From Planctomycetota bacterium (GTDB lineage: Bacteria > Planctomycetota > Planctomycetia > Pirellulales > Thermoguttaceae), in NCBI GenBank assembly GCA_030612765.1, contig JAUWNG010000014.1, positions 1-42,937 on the forward strand: a stretch of DNA of 42,937 nt, given 5' to 3'. Below the pieces are notes generated by a model. It searched no databases and had not been told where the DNA came from. It was given only the letters and a program-made list of their open reading frames with translations. Position 1 is the stretch's first letter. Each line of letters opens with the position of its first letter. Shown here piece after piece: positions 15,070 to 23,303 of the stretch. The translations under genes and the position numbers were made by a program.

Positions 15070-15998
15070 TCGAACGGGCGTTTTGCGGTTGTTGCATCGT
15101 GGCCGTGTCGTTGTTGGCCGGTTGCGGGCAGACCTCGGCCGACCGATCGGACGACGGCCGTCTGCCGGTGTTCGCGGGAATTCCGCCGCTGGCGTATCTG
15201 GTCGAGCAGATCGGCGGCCAGCACGTCGCTGTCGAGGTGCTGGTCCAGCCGGGCCAAGACCCACATACTTTCAAGCCGACGCCCCGGCAGGTCTCGGCGT
15301 TGAGCCGGGCCAAGCTGTTTTTCCAGATCGGCATGCCTTTCGAGAACGCGCTGCTGGCGAAGCTGCGGCAAAGCACTCCGCGAATGAAGATCGTCGACGT
15401 CGCGGTCGGCGTCGAGAAACGGATGATGGATCGGCCGTGCTTCAAACACGATCATTCGGGTCATCGAGGAACGCCCGACCCGCACGTCTGGCTCTCGCCG
15501 CCGCTGTTGAAGATACAAGCGGAGAACGTCGCCGCCGCGTTGGTTCGGGCCGATCCCGCGCATGCGGATGATTACGAGCGGAACCTGGCCGCGCTGCTCG
15601 GGCGGATCGACGCAGTGCATCGACGCATCGAGCGGATGTTGGCCCCATATCGAGGCCGGTCGTTTTTCGTCTTTCATCCGAGCTTCGGCTATTTTGCCGA
15701 CACCTACGGCTTGAAGGAGGAGGCGATCGAGACCGGCGGCCGCTCGCCCACGCCAAAGCAGCTAATAGCTCTGATCGAAAGGGCCAGGGCGGAGGGCGCG
15801 AAAACCATTTTCGTGCAACCGCAATTCGATCCGCACGGCGCGAGGACAATCGCCGAAGCAATCGGCGGCCAGATCGTTCCTATCGACGGACTGGCGAAAA
15901 ACGTGTTGCATAACTTGGAGAACATTGCGGCGAAGATCGAGAAGGCTTTGGGAGGAGGAAAGGTCAAAGGTTCAAGGTCAAAGGTTCAAGCCCCTTAA
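15060..15998 (+). CDS. znuA: Zinc/manganese ABC transporter substrate-binding lipoprotein
   Basis: ZnuA-family proteins bind the metal in the periplasm and deliver it to the permease. The N-terminus carries a lipobox LLAGC (lipidated Cys22). The cluster A-I fold is shown by PPLAYLVEQIGG, VQPGQDPHTFKPTP (first His ligand), a short loop HDHSGH, DPHVWLSP (second His) and FFVFHPSFGYFADTYGL (third His). FVQPQFDPHGARTIAEAIGG lies near the end. The start overlaps the regulator gene. The last codons (KVKGSRSKVQAP) are encoded by a heptamer repeat, so the original C-terminus probably ended near EKALGG. Zinc is more likely than manganese given the ligand-rich regulator, but the sequence does not settle it. 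Confidence 0.93.
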   Translation: MRLIERAFCGCCIVAVSLLAGCGQTSADRSDDGRLPVFAGIPPLAYLVEQIGGQHVAVEVLVQPGQDPHTFKPTPRQVSALSRAKLFFQIGMPFENALLAKLRQSTPRMKIVDVAVGVEKRMMDRPCFKHDHSGHRGTPDPHVWLSPPLLKIQAENVAAALVRADPAHADDYERNLAALLGRIDAVHRRIERMLAPYRGRSFFVFHPSFGYFADTYGLKEEAIETGGRSPTPKQLIALIERARAEGAKTIFVQPQFDPHGARTIAEAIGGQIVPIDGLAKNVLHNLENIAAKIEKALGGGKVKGSRSKVQAP

Positions 15999-16058
15999 GT
16001 GGTAAATATGCACTTGAACCTCGAGCCTTTGACCTTGAACCTTTGACCTTGAACCTTT
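15959..16058. repeat. Inverted pair of heptanucleotide arrays (AAGGTCA/AAGGTTC)n
   Basis: Four to five 7-mers AAGGTCA/AAGGTTC (15959-15990) face an inverted array of TTGAACC/TTTGACC units (16013-16058) across about 22 bp. The left array encodes the last residues of ZnuA. Confidence 0.92.
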
Positions 16059-16082
16059 GTTAACTCTCTCGGATAAAAACGT

Positions 16083-16832
16083 ATGTCGGATGAACCGGTG
16101 ATTTCACTGTGTGGCGTTGCGTTTTCCTACGGCGCGGCGCCGGTGTTGGAGGACGTTGGTTTTTCGGTCGGTCCGCGCGAGGCGGTCTGTCTGGTCGGGC
16201 CGAACGGCGGTGGAAAGACGACGCTGGTCAAGTTGATTCTCGGTCTGTTGACGCCCCGGCGAGGCGAGGTCCGGCTCTTCGGCCAGCCGCCGCGCAGCTC
16301 GCGGCGTCGCGCCGGCTACATGCCCCAGCACGTCCAATACGATCCGCGGTTCCCGGTCAGCGTGATGGACATCGTATTGATGGGCCGGCTGGGTCAGGGA
16401 GGTCTCCGGGGCCTGACCGGCTGGTACGGCCGGGCCGACCGCCACGCCGCGCTCGACGCCCTCGAACAAGTTGGAATGAAGGAGTTTGGGCGGCGGCCGT
16501 TCGGTTCGCTTTCCGGCGGCGAGCGGCAGCGGGTGTTGATCGCCAGGGCACTATGCTGCGGACCGGACCTGTTGCTGTTGGACGAGCCGACCTCGAACAT
16601 CGACACCATGGTCGAGGCCCGGCTGTTGGAATTGCTCGGCGAGTTGAACACCCGAATGGCCATCGTACTGGTTTCGCACGATTTGGGATTCGTTTCCGGG
16701 CTGGTGGAGCGCGTGATCTGCGTGAACCGGCGGGTCGTGGTCCATCCGACCAGCAAACTGACCGGCGATTCGATCCGCGACCTCTACGGCAGCGAGGTCC
16801 GCATGGTCCGCCACGACGAGTTAGACATGTAG
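16083..16832 (+). CDS. znuC: Zinc/manganese ABC transporter ATP-binding protein
   Basis: This encodes 249 residues. Walker A is GPNGGGKTT (about 39-47), the Q-loop region is MPQHVQYD, the signature is LSGGERQRVLIARAL, Walker B is LLLLDEPTSNID, and the switch His is in LVSHDLGF. It energises import by the neighbouring permease. The gene starts after a heptamer-repeat region, and its TAG stop (16830-16832) is the first part of a palindromic repeat. Confidence 0.95.
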   Translation: MSDEPVISLCGVAFSYGAAPVLEDVGFSVGPREAVCLVGPNGGGKTTLVKLILGLLTPRRGEVRLFGQPPRSSRRRAGYMPQHVQYDPRFPVSVMDIVLMGRLGQGGLRGLTGWYGRADRHAALDALEQVGMKEFGRRPFGSLSGGERQRVLIARALCCGPDLLLLDEPTSNIDTMVEARLLELLGELNTRMAIVLVSHDLGFVSGLVERVICVNRRVVVHPTSKLTGDSIRDLYGSEVRMVRHDELDM

Positions 16833-16886
16833 GACAGGTTGTCAACCTGTCTCAAGCACACGGGACAGGTTAACAACCTGTCCTAC
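16829..16886. repeat. Inverted repeat, GTAGGACAGGTTGTCAACCT family
   Basis: GTAGGACAGGTTGTCAACCT at the left and AGGTTAACAACCTGTCCTAC at the right form nested palindromes. A related copy is at 34912-34969. It lies between znuC and znuB and provides the znuC stop codon. Confidence 0.92.
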
Positions 16887-16895
16887 GAACGATTT

Positions 16896-17747
16896 ATGGT
16901 TGATTTTCTCCAAGCCCTGAACGATCCGGCGACCGCGTTCCTGCGATACGCGCTGCTGGCGGGCCTGTTGGCGAGCGTGTCATTGGGAGTGGTCGGATCG
17001 TACGTCGTCACGCGGCGGATCACCTACATCGCCGCCGCCATCGCCCACAGCGTGCTCGGGGGCATCGGGGCCGCGGTGTATCTGAACGTCGTGAAGCATT
17101 GGCACTGGTGCGATCCGATGCTCGGCGCGACGGCCGCGGCGCTGCTGGCGGCGGTGGTCATCGGATTGGTGAGCCTCTACGCCCGAGAGCGCGAGGACAC
17201 CGTAATCAGCGCGGTTTGGGTGATCGGCATGTCGGTTGGCCTGTTGTTTTTCGCCAAGACGCCCGGCTACATCAACCCGATGAGCTACCTGTTCGGCAAC
17301 ATTCTGTTGATCTCCGCCCGCGACGTGTGGCTGGTGGCGGCGATGGGCGCGGTGGTCGTGGCGTTGGGGCTTGGGTTCTACAACAAGCTGCTGGCCGTCT
17401 GTTTCGACGAGGAGTTTGCGGCGCTGCGCGGCGTGCGGGTAAAATTCTACTATCTGCTGCTGTTGTGCCTGACTGCGATTACCGTGGTGTTGCTGGTCCG
17501 CGTGGTGGGCATCGTGCTGGTGATTGCGTTGGTGACGCTGCCGGCGGCCATCGCCGGCCATTTCGCCAGGCAGCTTTGGCAGATGATGTTCCTCGCCATG
17601 CTCTTCTCGATGATCTTCGTAACTTCGGGCTTGGCGCTCAGTTATCCGACGAACTTGCCCAGCGGTCCGGTGATCGTGCTGATCGCCGGCGCGGCTTATT
17701 TGCTGGTGGCGTTGCTCGCTCGGCTGCGCAGGCGGCACGGTGCGTAG
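16896..17747 (+). CDS. znuB: Zinc/manganese ABC transporter permease
   Basis: This encodes about 283 residues from the ATG at 16896; an earlier in-frame start would translate the repeat. It is an ABC-3 family integral membrane protein with 8-9 hydrophobic segments. Family segments seen are FLRYALLAGLLASVSLGVVGSYVVTRRITYI, AIAHSVLGGIGAAVY and INPMSYLFGN. The late segment VVGIVLVIALVTLPAAIAGHFAR is the coupling region. It forms the membrane channel of the znuA-znuC-znuB transporter. Confidence 0.95.
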   Translation: MVDFLQALNDPATAFLRYALLAGLLASVSLGVVGSYVVTRRITYIAAAIAHSVLGGIGAAVYLNVVKHWHWCDPMLGATAAALLAAVVIGLVSLYAREREDTVISAVWVIGMSVGLLFFAKTPGYINPMSYLFGNILLISARDVWLVAAMGAVVVALGLGFYNKLLAVCFDEEFAALRGVRVKFYYLLLLCLTAITVVLLVRVVGIVLVIALVTLPAAIAGHFARQLWQMMFLAMLFSMIFVTSGLALSYPTNLPSGPVIVLIAGAAYLLVALLARLRRRHGA

Positions 17748-17890
17748 GATATTTGGCGCAATCCGCCGAATATCGAGGATCGCAGCACCCCTCCCTCCCC
17801 TAGCACAAACGGCAAGTTTACGCCATATTACGTGGATTCAAGACCGATTGTGAAACGGGACAGCCGAAAAGCCAAATTGGACGCATAGAC

Positions 17891-18448
17891 ATGAAATCTC
17901 ATTCGACGACGATTCTGACCGTTCGCCACCGGGGGGTGGTCGCCATGGGCGGCGACGGACAAGTGACCGTGGCCAATACGATCATGAAGGCCGACGTCAA
18001 TAAAATCCGCCACCTGATGGACGGACGAGTGATGGTCGGATTCGCCGGCGCCACGGCCGACGCCTTCGCCCTGCTCGAACGATTCGAGACGAAGCTCAAG
18101 GACTATCCGGAGAACGTGCCCCGGGCGGCAACCGAACTGGCCAAGGAGTGGCGCACCGACCGCGTGCTGCGCCGGCTCGAGGCGATGATGGCCGTGGTCG
18201 ATCCACGGCACACGCTGCTGATTACCGGCAACGGCGACGTGGTCCAGCCGAGCGACGGCGTATTGGGGATCGGCTCGGGCGGCAATTACGCCGTCGCCGC
18301 CGCCCGCGCACTGATGGCACACGCAAATCTCTCGGCCATCGAGATCGTGCGGACCGCGCTGGAGATCGCCGCCGACATCGACGTTTACACAAACACCAAC
18401 ATCATCGTGGAGGAAATGGCTTGCGAGAGTGAGGCGGAAAAGCAATAA
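17891..18448 (+). CDS. hslV: HslV peptidase subunit of the HslUV (ClpQY) protease
   Basis: HslV is the threonine peptidase double ring of the HslUV protease (cytoplasm). The 185-residue product has the family N-terminus [21 protein letters not shown] preceded by MKSHS. The catalytic Thr is therefore probably Thr6, exposed after removal of five residues rather than just Met. [44 protein letters not shown] and [15 protein letters not shown] are all present. A small antitoxin-like gene separates it from hslU. Confidence 0.97.
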   Translation: MKSHSTTILTVRHRGVVAMGGDGQVTVANTIMKADVNKIRHLMDGRVMVGFAGATADAFALLERFETKLKDYPENVPRAATELAKEWRTDRVLRRLEAMMAVVDPRHTLLITGNGDVVQPSDGVLGIGSGGNYAVAAARALMAHANLSAIEIVRTALEIAADIDVYTNTNIIVEEMACESEAEKQ

Positions 18449-18463
18449 CTCCAAACAACTGCC

Positions 18464-18691
18464 ATGAACTTTCACTTGCCACTGAACGAGATGACCACGG
18501 CCGAGAAACTCCACTTGATGGAGCTGCTATGGGAAGATTTGCGCCGTGATCCGGAAAACATACCGTCACCCGCTTGGCATGAAGAAGTCTTGGCGGACAG
18601 GCAGCGGCAGATCGAAGAGGGCAAAGCCAAGTTTATCCCGTTGGAGGAATTCCTTCAAAGCATTCAGGAGAAAATAGCGTGCGAGACTTGA
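18464..18691 (+). CDS. Orphan addiction-module-type (RelB/TIGR02574-like) small protein
   Basis: This encodes 75 residues with the pattern of the putative addiction module component family: MTTAEKLHLMELLWEDL, then WHEEVLADRQRQIEEGKAKFIPLEE. Such genes normally precede a RelE/ParE toxin gene. Here no toxin follows; instead the 3' end overlaps the GTG start of hslU by 13 bp. It sits 15 bp after hslV, so it is inserted within the hslVU operon. It may be a relic, a stand-alone regulator, or an antitoxin for a distant toxin. Confidence 0.82.
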   Translation: MNFHLPLNEMTTAEKLHLMELLWEDLRRDPENIPSPAWHEEVLADRQRQIEEGKAKFIPLEEFLQSIQEKIACET

Positions 18692-20016
18692 CACCAAAAC
18701 AAATCGTGGAGGAACTCGACCGGCACATCATCGGCCAGGACGCGGCCAAGCGGTCCGTGGCCATCGCCATCCGCAACCGCTGGCGACGCCAACAGCTCGA
18801 AGGCGACATGCGCCAAGAGGTGGCCCCGAAGAACATCCTGATGATCGGACCGACCGGGGTGGGCAAGACCGAGATCGCCCGACGGCTGGCAAAGCTGACC
18901 GGCGCCCCGTTCATCAAGGTCGAAGCCTCGAAGTACACCGAGGTGGGCTACTACGGCCGCGACGTGGAGAGCATGATCCGCGAACTGGTCGAGAACGCCA
19001 TCGGACTGGTGCGGACTCAGGAGCGGGAGAAAGTCGAGGAGGAGGCGAAGCGGCGGGTCGAGGAGCGGCTGCTCGACCTGCTGGCCCCCGCCCCGCCGGC
19101 CTTCGACGCCATGCCCGACAGCCCCGATTCCCCCGAGCGATACGAGCGCACGCGGGAGAAGATGCGGGCGATGCTCGTCTCCGGAGAAATGGACCAGCGG
19201 CGGGTCGAACTGACCATCGAGCAGCGGGCCATGCCCATGATGCTCACCGGGGTCGGTATGGAGCAGATGGATATCGACTTGCAAGGGATGTTCGAGAAGA
19301 TCATTCCCAAAAGCGCCGCGCGGCGCGAATTGACCGTCGCCGAGGCCCGTGGAGTCCTCTTTGAGCAGGAATGCGACGCCCTGATCAACCAGGAACAGGT
19401 CAACTCCAACGCGATCGAGTTGGCCGAGAACGTGGGCATCATCTTCGTCGACGAGTTGGACAAGGTCGTGGCCGGCGAGCAGACGCACGGGGCCGACGTC
19501 TCGCGCCAGGGAGTGCAGCGCGACCTGCTGCCGATCGTCGAGGGGACCACGGTTCAGACCCGCTACGGATACGTGCGGACCGACCACATCCTGTTCATCG
19601 CCGCCGGGGCGTTCCATCGCGCCAAGCCGAGCGACCTGATGCCCGAGCTACAGGGGCGGTTCCCCATCCGCGTCGAGTTGCAAGCCCTGGGCAAGGAAGA
19701 CTTCGTCCGCATTCTGACCGAACCGAAGGGCGCGCTGACGAAGCAATACCAGGCGCTGATGGCCACCGAGAATGTGCAGATTACCTTCCAGGACGACGCG
19801 GTCGAGACGTTGGCCGATTTCGCTTTTCGGGTGAACCAGACGACGCAAAACATCGGCGCCCGACGGCTGTATACGATCATGGAGCGGTTGTTGGAGGAGT
19901 TGAGTTTCGAGGCCCCCGAGATGCAGAAGGGCCGCGTACCCATCAACGCCGCCTACGTCCGCGAACGGCTCAGCGAGTTGACCGAGGACGAGGATCTGAG
20001 CAAGTTTATCCTGTAG
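18679..20016 (+). CDS. hslU: HslU ATPase/unfoldase subunit of the HslUV protease
   Basis: HslU is the AAA+ ring that unfolds substrates into HslV. The 445-residue product starts with GTG inside the upstream small gene. It shows LTPKQIVEELDRHIIGQDAAKRSVAIA, Walker A GPTGVGKTEIARRLA, the EASKYTEVGYYGRDVE pore segment, an intermediate domain rich in Glu/Arg (about 110-230), Walker B IIFVDELDKV, and the C-terminal sensor-2 region TQNIGARRLYTIMERLLEE. It ends DLSKFIL, the tail that docks into HslV. Confidence 0.97.
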   Translation: MRDLTPKQIVEELDRHIIGQDAAKRSVAIAIRNRWRRQQLEGDMRQEVAPKNILMIGPTGVGKTEIARRLAKLTGAPFIKVEASKYTEVGYYGRDVESMIRELVENAIGLVRTQEREKVEEEAKRRVEERLLDLLAPAPPAFDAMPDSPDSPERYERTREKMRAMLVSGEMDQRRVELTIEQRAMPMMLTGVGMEQMDIDLQGMFEKIIPKSAARRELTVAEARGVLFEQECDALINQEQVNSNAIELAENVGIIFVDELDKVVAGEQTHGADVSRQGVQRDLLPIVEGTTVQTRYGYVRTDHILFIAAGAFHRAKPSDLMPELQGRFPIRVELQALGKEDFVRILTEPKGALTKQYQALMATENVQITFQDDAVETLADFAFRVNQTTQNIGARRLYTIMERLLEELSFEAPEMQKGRVPINAAYVRERLSELTEDEDLSKFIL

Positions 20017-20029
20017 CCACAGGCCGTGC

Positions 20030-20059
20030 TTGCCCATCAGTGGCTCTCGAAGCTATAAT
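20030..20059 (+). promoter_or_regulatory. Sigma-70-type promoter candidate
   Basis: TTGCCC (20030-20035) and TATAAT (20054-20059) are 18 bp apart, 40 bp before the ATG at 20100. This would transcribe the two small genes after hslU independently. Confidence 0.55.
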
Positions 20060-20099
20060 GGATGGTGGTGCTGGTTTGCTCGATACGGGGAGATTCGCC

Positions 20100-20345
20100 A
20101 TGACCACGACTCTTCAAGAAGCGTTCGATAAGGCCGCCTCCCTGCCGCCGGAACGACAAAAGGCGCTTGCGGCCATCGTTTTGGAAGAAATCGAGGCCGA
20201 CGACCGTTGGCAGCGATCATTCTCCCAATCCCAAGACGCCCTGTCAAAGTTGGCGGCGGAAGCCCTCGAAGAGGATGCCCAAGGCCGCACACGGGACTTG
20301 GACGAATTGCTCAAGCAAACCGAACCGCCGAGCAGCGGAGCATAG
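20100..20345 (+). CDS. Small acidic helical protein, antitoxin-like
   Basis: This encodes 81 residues, with GGGGAGA before the ATG. The pattern LQEAFDKAASLPPERQKALAAIVLEEIEAD is like the N-terminus of small type II antitoxins found next to RelE-type toxins, but no toxin gene follows. The next gene, two bases downstream, is a zinc-ribbon membrane protein. Assignment to an antitoxin family is tentative. Confidence 0.7.
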   Translation: MTTTLQEAFDKAASLPPERQKALAAIVLEEIEADDRWQRSFSQSQDALSKLAAEALEEDAQGRTRDLDELLKQTEPPSSGA

Positions 20346-20347
20346 CA

Positions 20348-20620
20348 ATGCCTCCTCACGTCGAAGAAGAATCAAATTGGAACGACGACCGTTGGGACGA
20401 GGATAATCTCGACGCGGACGATTGGGACGATCAAGACGACGAGCCGACGGTCCCTTGTCCTTATTGCCGGCGGGAGATTTTCGAGGATTCGGTCCGCTGC
20501 CCACACTGCGGTGAATATATCTCGGAAGAAGACGCCCCGCCGGGCAGGAAACCGTGGTGGATCATTATCGGCGCGCTGCTCGGTTTGGTAGCGATCTTGG
20601 TTTGGGTGACAATGCAATGA
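20348..20620 (+). CDS. Small zinc-ribbon protein with C-terminal membrane anchor
   Basis: This encodes 90 residues. A very acidic Trp/Asp-rich N-terminus (about 1-35) is followed by CPYCRREIFEDSVRCPHCG (zinc ribbon, about 37-55). One membrane helix (about 70-88, WWIIIGALLGLVAILVWVTM) ends the protein. It is one of four zinc-ribbon/membrane proteins in the window. The function is unknown. Confidence 0.78.
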   Translation: MPPHVEEESNWNDDRWDEDNLDADDWDDQDDEPTVPCPYCRREIFEDSVRCPHCGEYISEEDAPPGRKPWWIIIGALLGLVAILVWVTMQ

Positions 20621-20621
20621 A

Positions 20622-20648
20622 CATAAAGCCGCGACCGGCGGTCGCGAC
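20622..20648. repeat. Single arm of the ATAAAGCCGCGACCG palindrome family
   Basis: CATAAAGCCGCGACCGGCGG followed by TCGCGAC lies between convergent stop codons. It corresponds to one arm of the 58-bp element in galK and forms a hairpin by itself. Confidence 0.8.
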
Positions 20649-20649
20649 A

Positions 20650-22914
20650 TTATTCCTCGGTCTTCCCCTCGGCGGCGATCCGTAGCGTGATCGTCGCCTG
20701 GCCTACGCCGACCCGGCCGTCGCCGTGAGCGTCAACCGTTACGGAGAAAGTACCTGGGGTCTCGGGCAAATCGAAACGTATCGTCGCCTTGCCGTTCTGG
20801 TCGGCGATCAGCAACGGACGCCAGTAGATGGTCTCGGCGAAATCGCTCTTAGATCCTATCCCGAAATGTAGCACAGCCGCCCTCGGCTGTGCAGAATCGT
20901 CCAGGACGGCCGGGAGCGGCGCCTGATATGAGGCGAACGGCACGACGGCGCCGTGGCCGGGCGACGGCCGGTCGGGGTCCATCAGGATCGCGCCGAGGAT
21001 CATGCAGCAAGTCGTGGCGCCGACGGCCGAGACCCACAAGTGGATGCCCGAGACGATCCGCATCAGCCCCAGCATCGCCACCAAGACGACCAGTGCCAAT
21101 CCGCCGAAGAAACTCGCGGCGGTCAACGTGTCCAAGACCCCGGTGCGATCGGCTCGATAGTCGGTGAGGCATTTTTCGTAGTTCGAGTTGATCTGCTCGA
21201 CGTTGTCGAACATCAGCGGCGGGCGCTCGCCGAACAGCCGCCACTTGCGCGTACCGAGCAACAGATCCAACTCCACCGACGATTTTTTTTGGTCGAATCC
21301 CGCATTGCGTTCGATTTGATTAGCTGGAAGCTTGGCGACCGAGATGCCGAGCGTGGCCGGCACGGGCTGCCCGGTCTCGTCGGTCACAAGCAGCGACAAC
21401 TCCACGCTCTCGCCGGGCGAATAGTGTTTCTCGGCGCCGAGCATGCGGACGTTCAGTTTGCGGCCCGGCCGGCGATAGACAATCCGCTCGGCCAGCGGCT
21501 CGGGCGGAGTCACGCCGTAGTCGAACACGACCAATCGGATCGCGCCGCCGACGGCGTCGTCCAGATGAATCTGGATGGGCTGGCCCGTCGCACTGTTTGC
21601 GGCGCTTGGCAACGGCTGTTGGCCGACCTGCGCGCCTTGGGCGTAGGCCACCGCGACCAACGGCCGGCTCGCCCCGGCCCATCGAACGTGGAACTTGAGC
21701 GGCGCTGCGGCGTCGAACACGCCCTCGTTGGCGGTCAGCACCACTCCACGTTCGGAGTTCGGCTCGGGCAACTTCGGCTCGATGGCCGTGCCCGGCGGAT
21801 TCTTGATTATTAGCAGGTAGCTTTTCCCGGCGCGGGGTACAAAGGAAAACGTCCCCATGCCGTCGTGGACCGTCTCGACCGAGGCGACGACCCGCCGCGG
21901 GCCGCCGTCTTCGTCGCCATCGCCCACGATTTCGCCGGACAGATGGACCGGCTTGCCCGAGCGATTACGGGCGGTGAAGTAGACGCGATTTTCCAGCCCG
22001 GCAACCAACTCGCCACCTTCGGGATGAAAAACGACGTCGATCTTTCCGATGTCGATGGGAATGGTTTTCGCAAGCGTTTCGCGCGAATCGCCATCGTCGA
22101 TCTCGACGGTCGATTTATCGTCATCGCGGATAAAGAACTCTTGTGAGTCTGCTGGGAAATCTCCCTTGCCGCGGACGACCAGCACGTACCGTCCATCGGG
22201 CAGATCGACCGCAGTGGTGAAAGCGCCGCCGGCTATGCCGCGACGGCTGACGGTCTCGAACAACATGCCGGGTACGGCCGCCCCGTCGGGACCGACCACT
22301 TTGAAGCGGACTCGCCGCCGCCGGTCTTCCGCCAGGCGGAAGCGGGAAAGCGTTTGCGAACGGAAATGGACCGTCTCGCCCGGCCGATAGAGCGATCGGT
22401 CGAGCGTAAGCCGAGTGTCGAGCGGGTCCGGCTCGACCGCCAGCTCGGCCTCCGCTTCTTCCCGGTTCCCGCGATGTTGGGCAGTCACCTTCAACATCAC
22501 CCGCGGGGGCAGCTTCGCGTCGGCGGGGATGACGACCTTCAAGCGGCCGTTCTCGTCGGCGGTTTCTCTGAAGGCCTTGAGTCGCTCGCCGTTCGGGTCC
22601 AGCAAGGCCACCTCGATTTCGGCGGGCAACGCCCGGCCGTCGATGGCCGTGGTGCTGACCGTGTACTCCGCGGCGACCCCGGCCTGGATGTTTGAAGGGC
22701 CGGTGACGATCAGCCGCAGATGTTCGGTGGCGATAGCGGCCAACTGCTCCCGGTGATGGAAATATCCGCCGGCGGAGATCAACACCAGCAGGGCAGCGGC
22801 CAAGCCGACCGTCCAGTTGGCGTACCGGGCGAAGGTGCGTCTCGCGGCCCCGTTTGGCTTGATCGGATTTGACGGCCGAACGAGTCGGGGGTTTCTATGG
22901 GTCTCAGGGTCCAT
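20650..22914 (-). CDS. Alpha-2-macroglobulin-like membrane protein (MG2-type domains, no thioester)
   Basis: This encodes about 754 residues from the ATG at 22914. A cytoplasmic N-terminus and one membrane helix (about 33-52) are followed by Ig-like macroglobulin domains: LTLDRSLYRPGETVHFRSQT is the MG2 signature, with VVGPDGAAVPG and a strand-rich repeat after it. ERIVYRRPGRKLNVRM and HYSPGESVELSLLVTDETG lie further on. Two more membrane helices lie at about 590-640. The C-terminus has ETIYWRPLLIADQNGKATIRF and LPETPGTFSVTVDAHGDGRVG, the conserved alpha-2-macroglobulin strand motif. The usual thioester CxEQ is absent. Residues about 675-682 (DSAQPRAAVL) are encoded by a 26-bp palindrome also found at 5315. 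It probably acts in envelope defence or protease handling, by family analogy. Confidence 0.85.
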   Translation of the reverse strand: MDPETHRNPRLVRPSNPIKPNGAARRTFARYANWTVGLAAALLVLISAGGYFHHREQLAAIATEHLRLIVTGPSNIQAGVAAEYTVSTTAIDGRALPAEIEVALLDPNGERLKAFRETADENGRLKVVIPADAKLPPRVMLKVTAQHRGNREEAEAELAVEPDPLDTRLTLDRSLYRPGETVHFRSQTLSRFRLAEDRRRRVRFKVVGPDGAAVPGMLFETVSRRGIAGGAFTTAVDLPDGRYVLVVRGKGDFPADSQEFFIRDDDKSTVEIDDGDSRETLAKTIPIDIGKIDVVFHPEGGELVAGLENRVYFTARNRSGKPVHLSGEIVGDGDEDGGPRRVVASVETVHDGMGTFSFVPRAGKSYLLIIKNPPGTAIEPKLPEPNSERGVVLTANEGVFDAAAPLKFHVRWAGASRPLVAVAYAQGAQVGQQPLPSAANSATGQPIQIHLDDAVGGAIRLVVFDYGVTPPEPLAERIVYRRPGRKLNVRMLGAEKHYSPGESVELSLLVTDETGQPVPATLGISVAKLPANQIERNAGFDQKKSSVELDLLLGTRKWRLFGERPPLMFDNVEQINSNYEKCLTDYRADRTGVLDTLTAASFFGGLALVVLVAMLGLMRIVSGIHLWVSAVGATTCCMILGAILMDPDRPSPGHGAVVPFASYQAPLPAVLDDSAQPRAAVLHFGIGSKSDFAETIYWRPLLIADQNGKATIRFDLPETPGTFSVTVDAHGDGRVGVGQATITLRIAAEGKTEE
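20867..20892. repeat. Palindrome TGTAGCACAGCCGCCCTCGG inside the macroglobulin-like gene
   Basis: These 26 bases are identical to those at 5315-5340. On the coding strand the element is translated in frame as AQPRAAVLH. Confidence 0.92.
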
Positions 22915-23303
22915 TGTCTTGTGCGACCGCGATGGCCCTAGGGCGTTTAATTGCTGGGGTGGCAGTTGAACTGCCACCCCAACCCGTCGTTGTTGCGTCG
23001 GCGGTTATCCCCAATGTTGTAGCGGAATCGTTTACATTTGCCCACCCCCCGTGGGCGAGCAAACGAGTTCATATCGAAATGGCTGGCAACCGGACGCGAC
23101 CTTCTCTTGTTGAAGAACCGTTTTTCGGAGAAGAATACGGTTCCCGGTCGCTTCGCTCTATTGTATGCCCCCAACCGATTCTGGTATGCTGACCCCCGAG
23201 CCGGCGGTCGCCGGTTAATCGGCGGGTGGCGACATTCTTTTCTCGACACAATAAATCCGTATTTCCATCTCGCAAGCGGACCTTCAAATCAAGAGAGCAC
23301 ACC
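22915..23303. other. Divergent intergenic region
   Basis: These 389 bp contain the palindrome at 22955-22981 and a hairpin GAACCGT/ACGGTTC at about 23115-23143. A weak promoter-like pair TTGTAT (23161) and TATGCT (23185) also points toward the downstream zinc-ribbon gene. No credible ORF is seen. Confidence 0.45.
22955..22981. repeat. Perfect palindrome TGGGGTGGCAGTTGAACTGC and complement
   Basis: TGGGGTGGCAGTT/AACTGCCACCCCA is a perfect hairpin with almost no loop. It lies just upstream of the macroglobulin-like gene. It is another family of the short dispersed palindromes. Confidence 0.85.
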
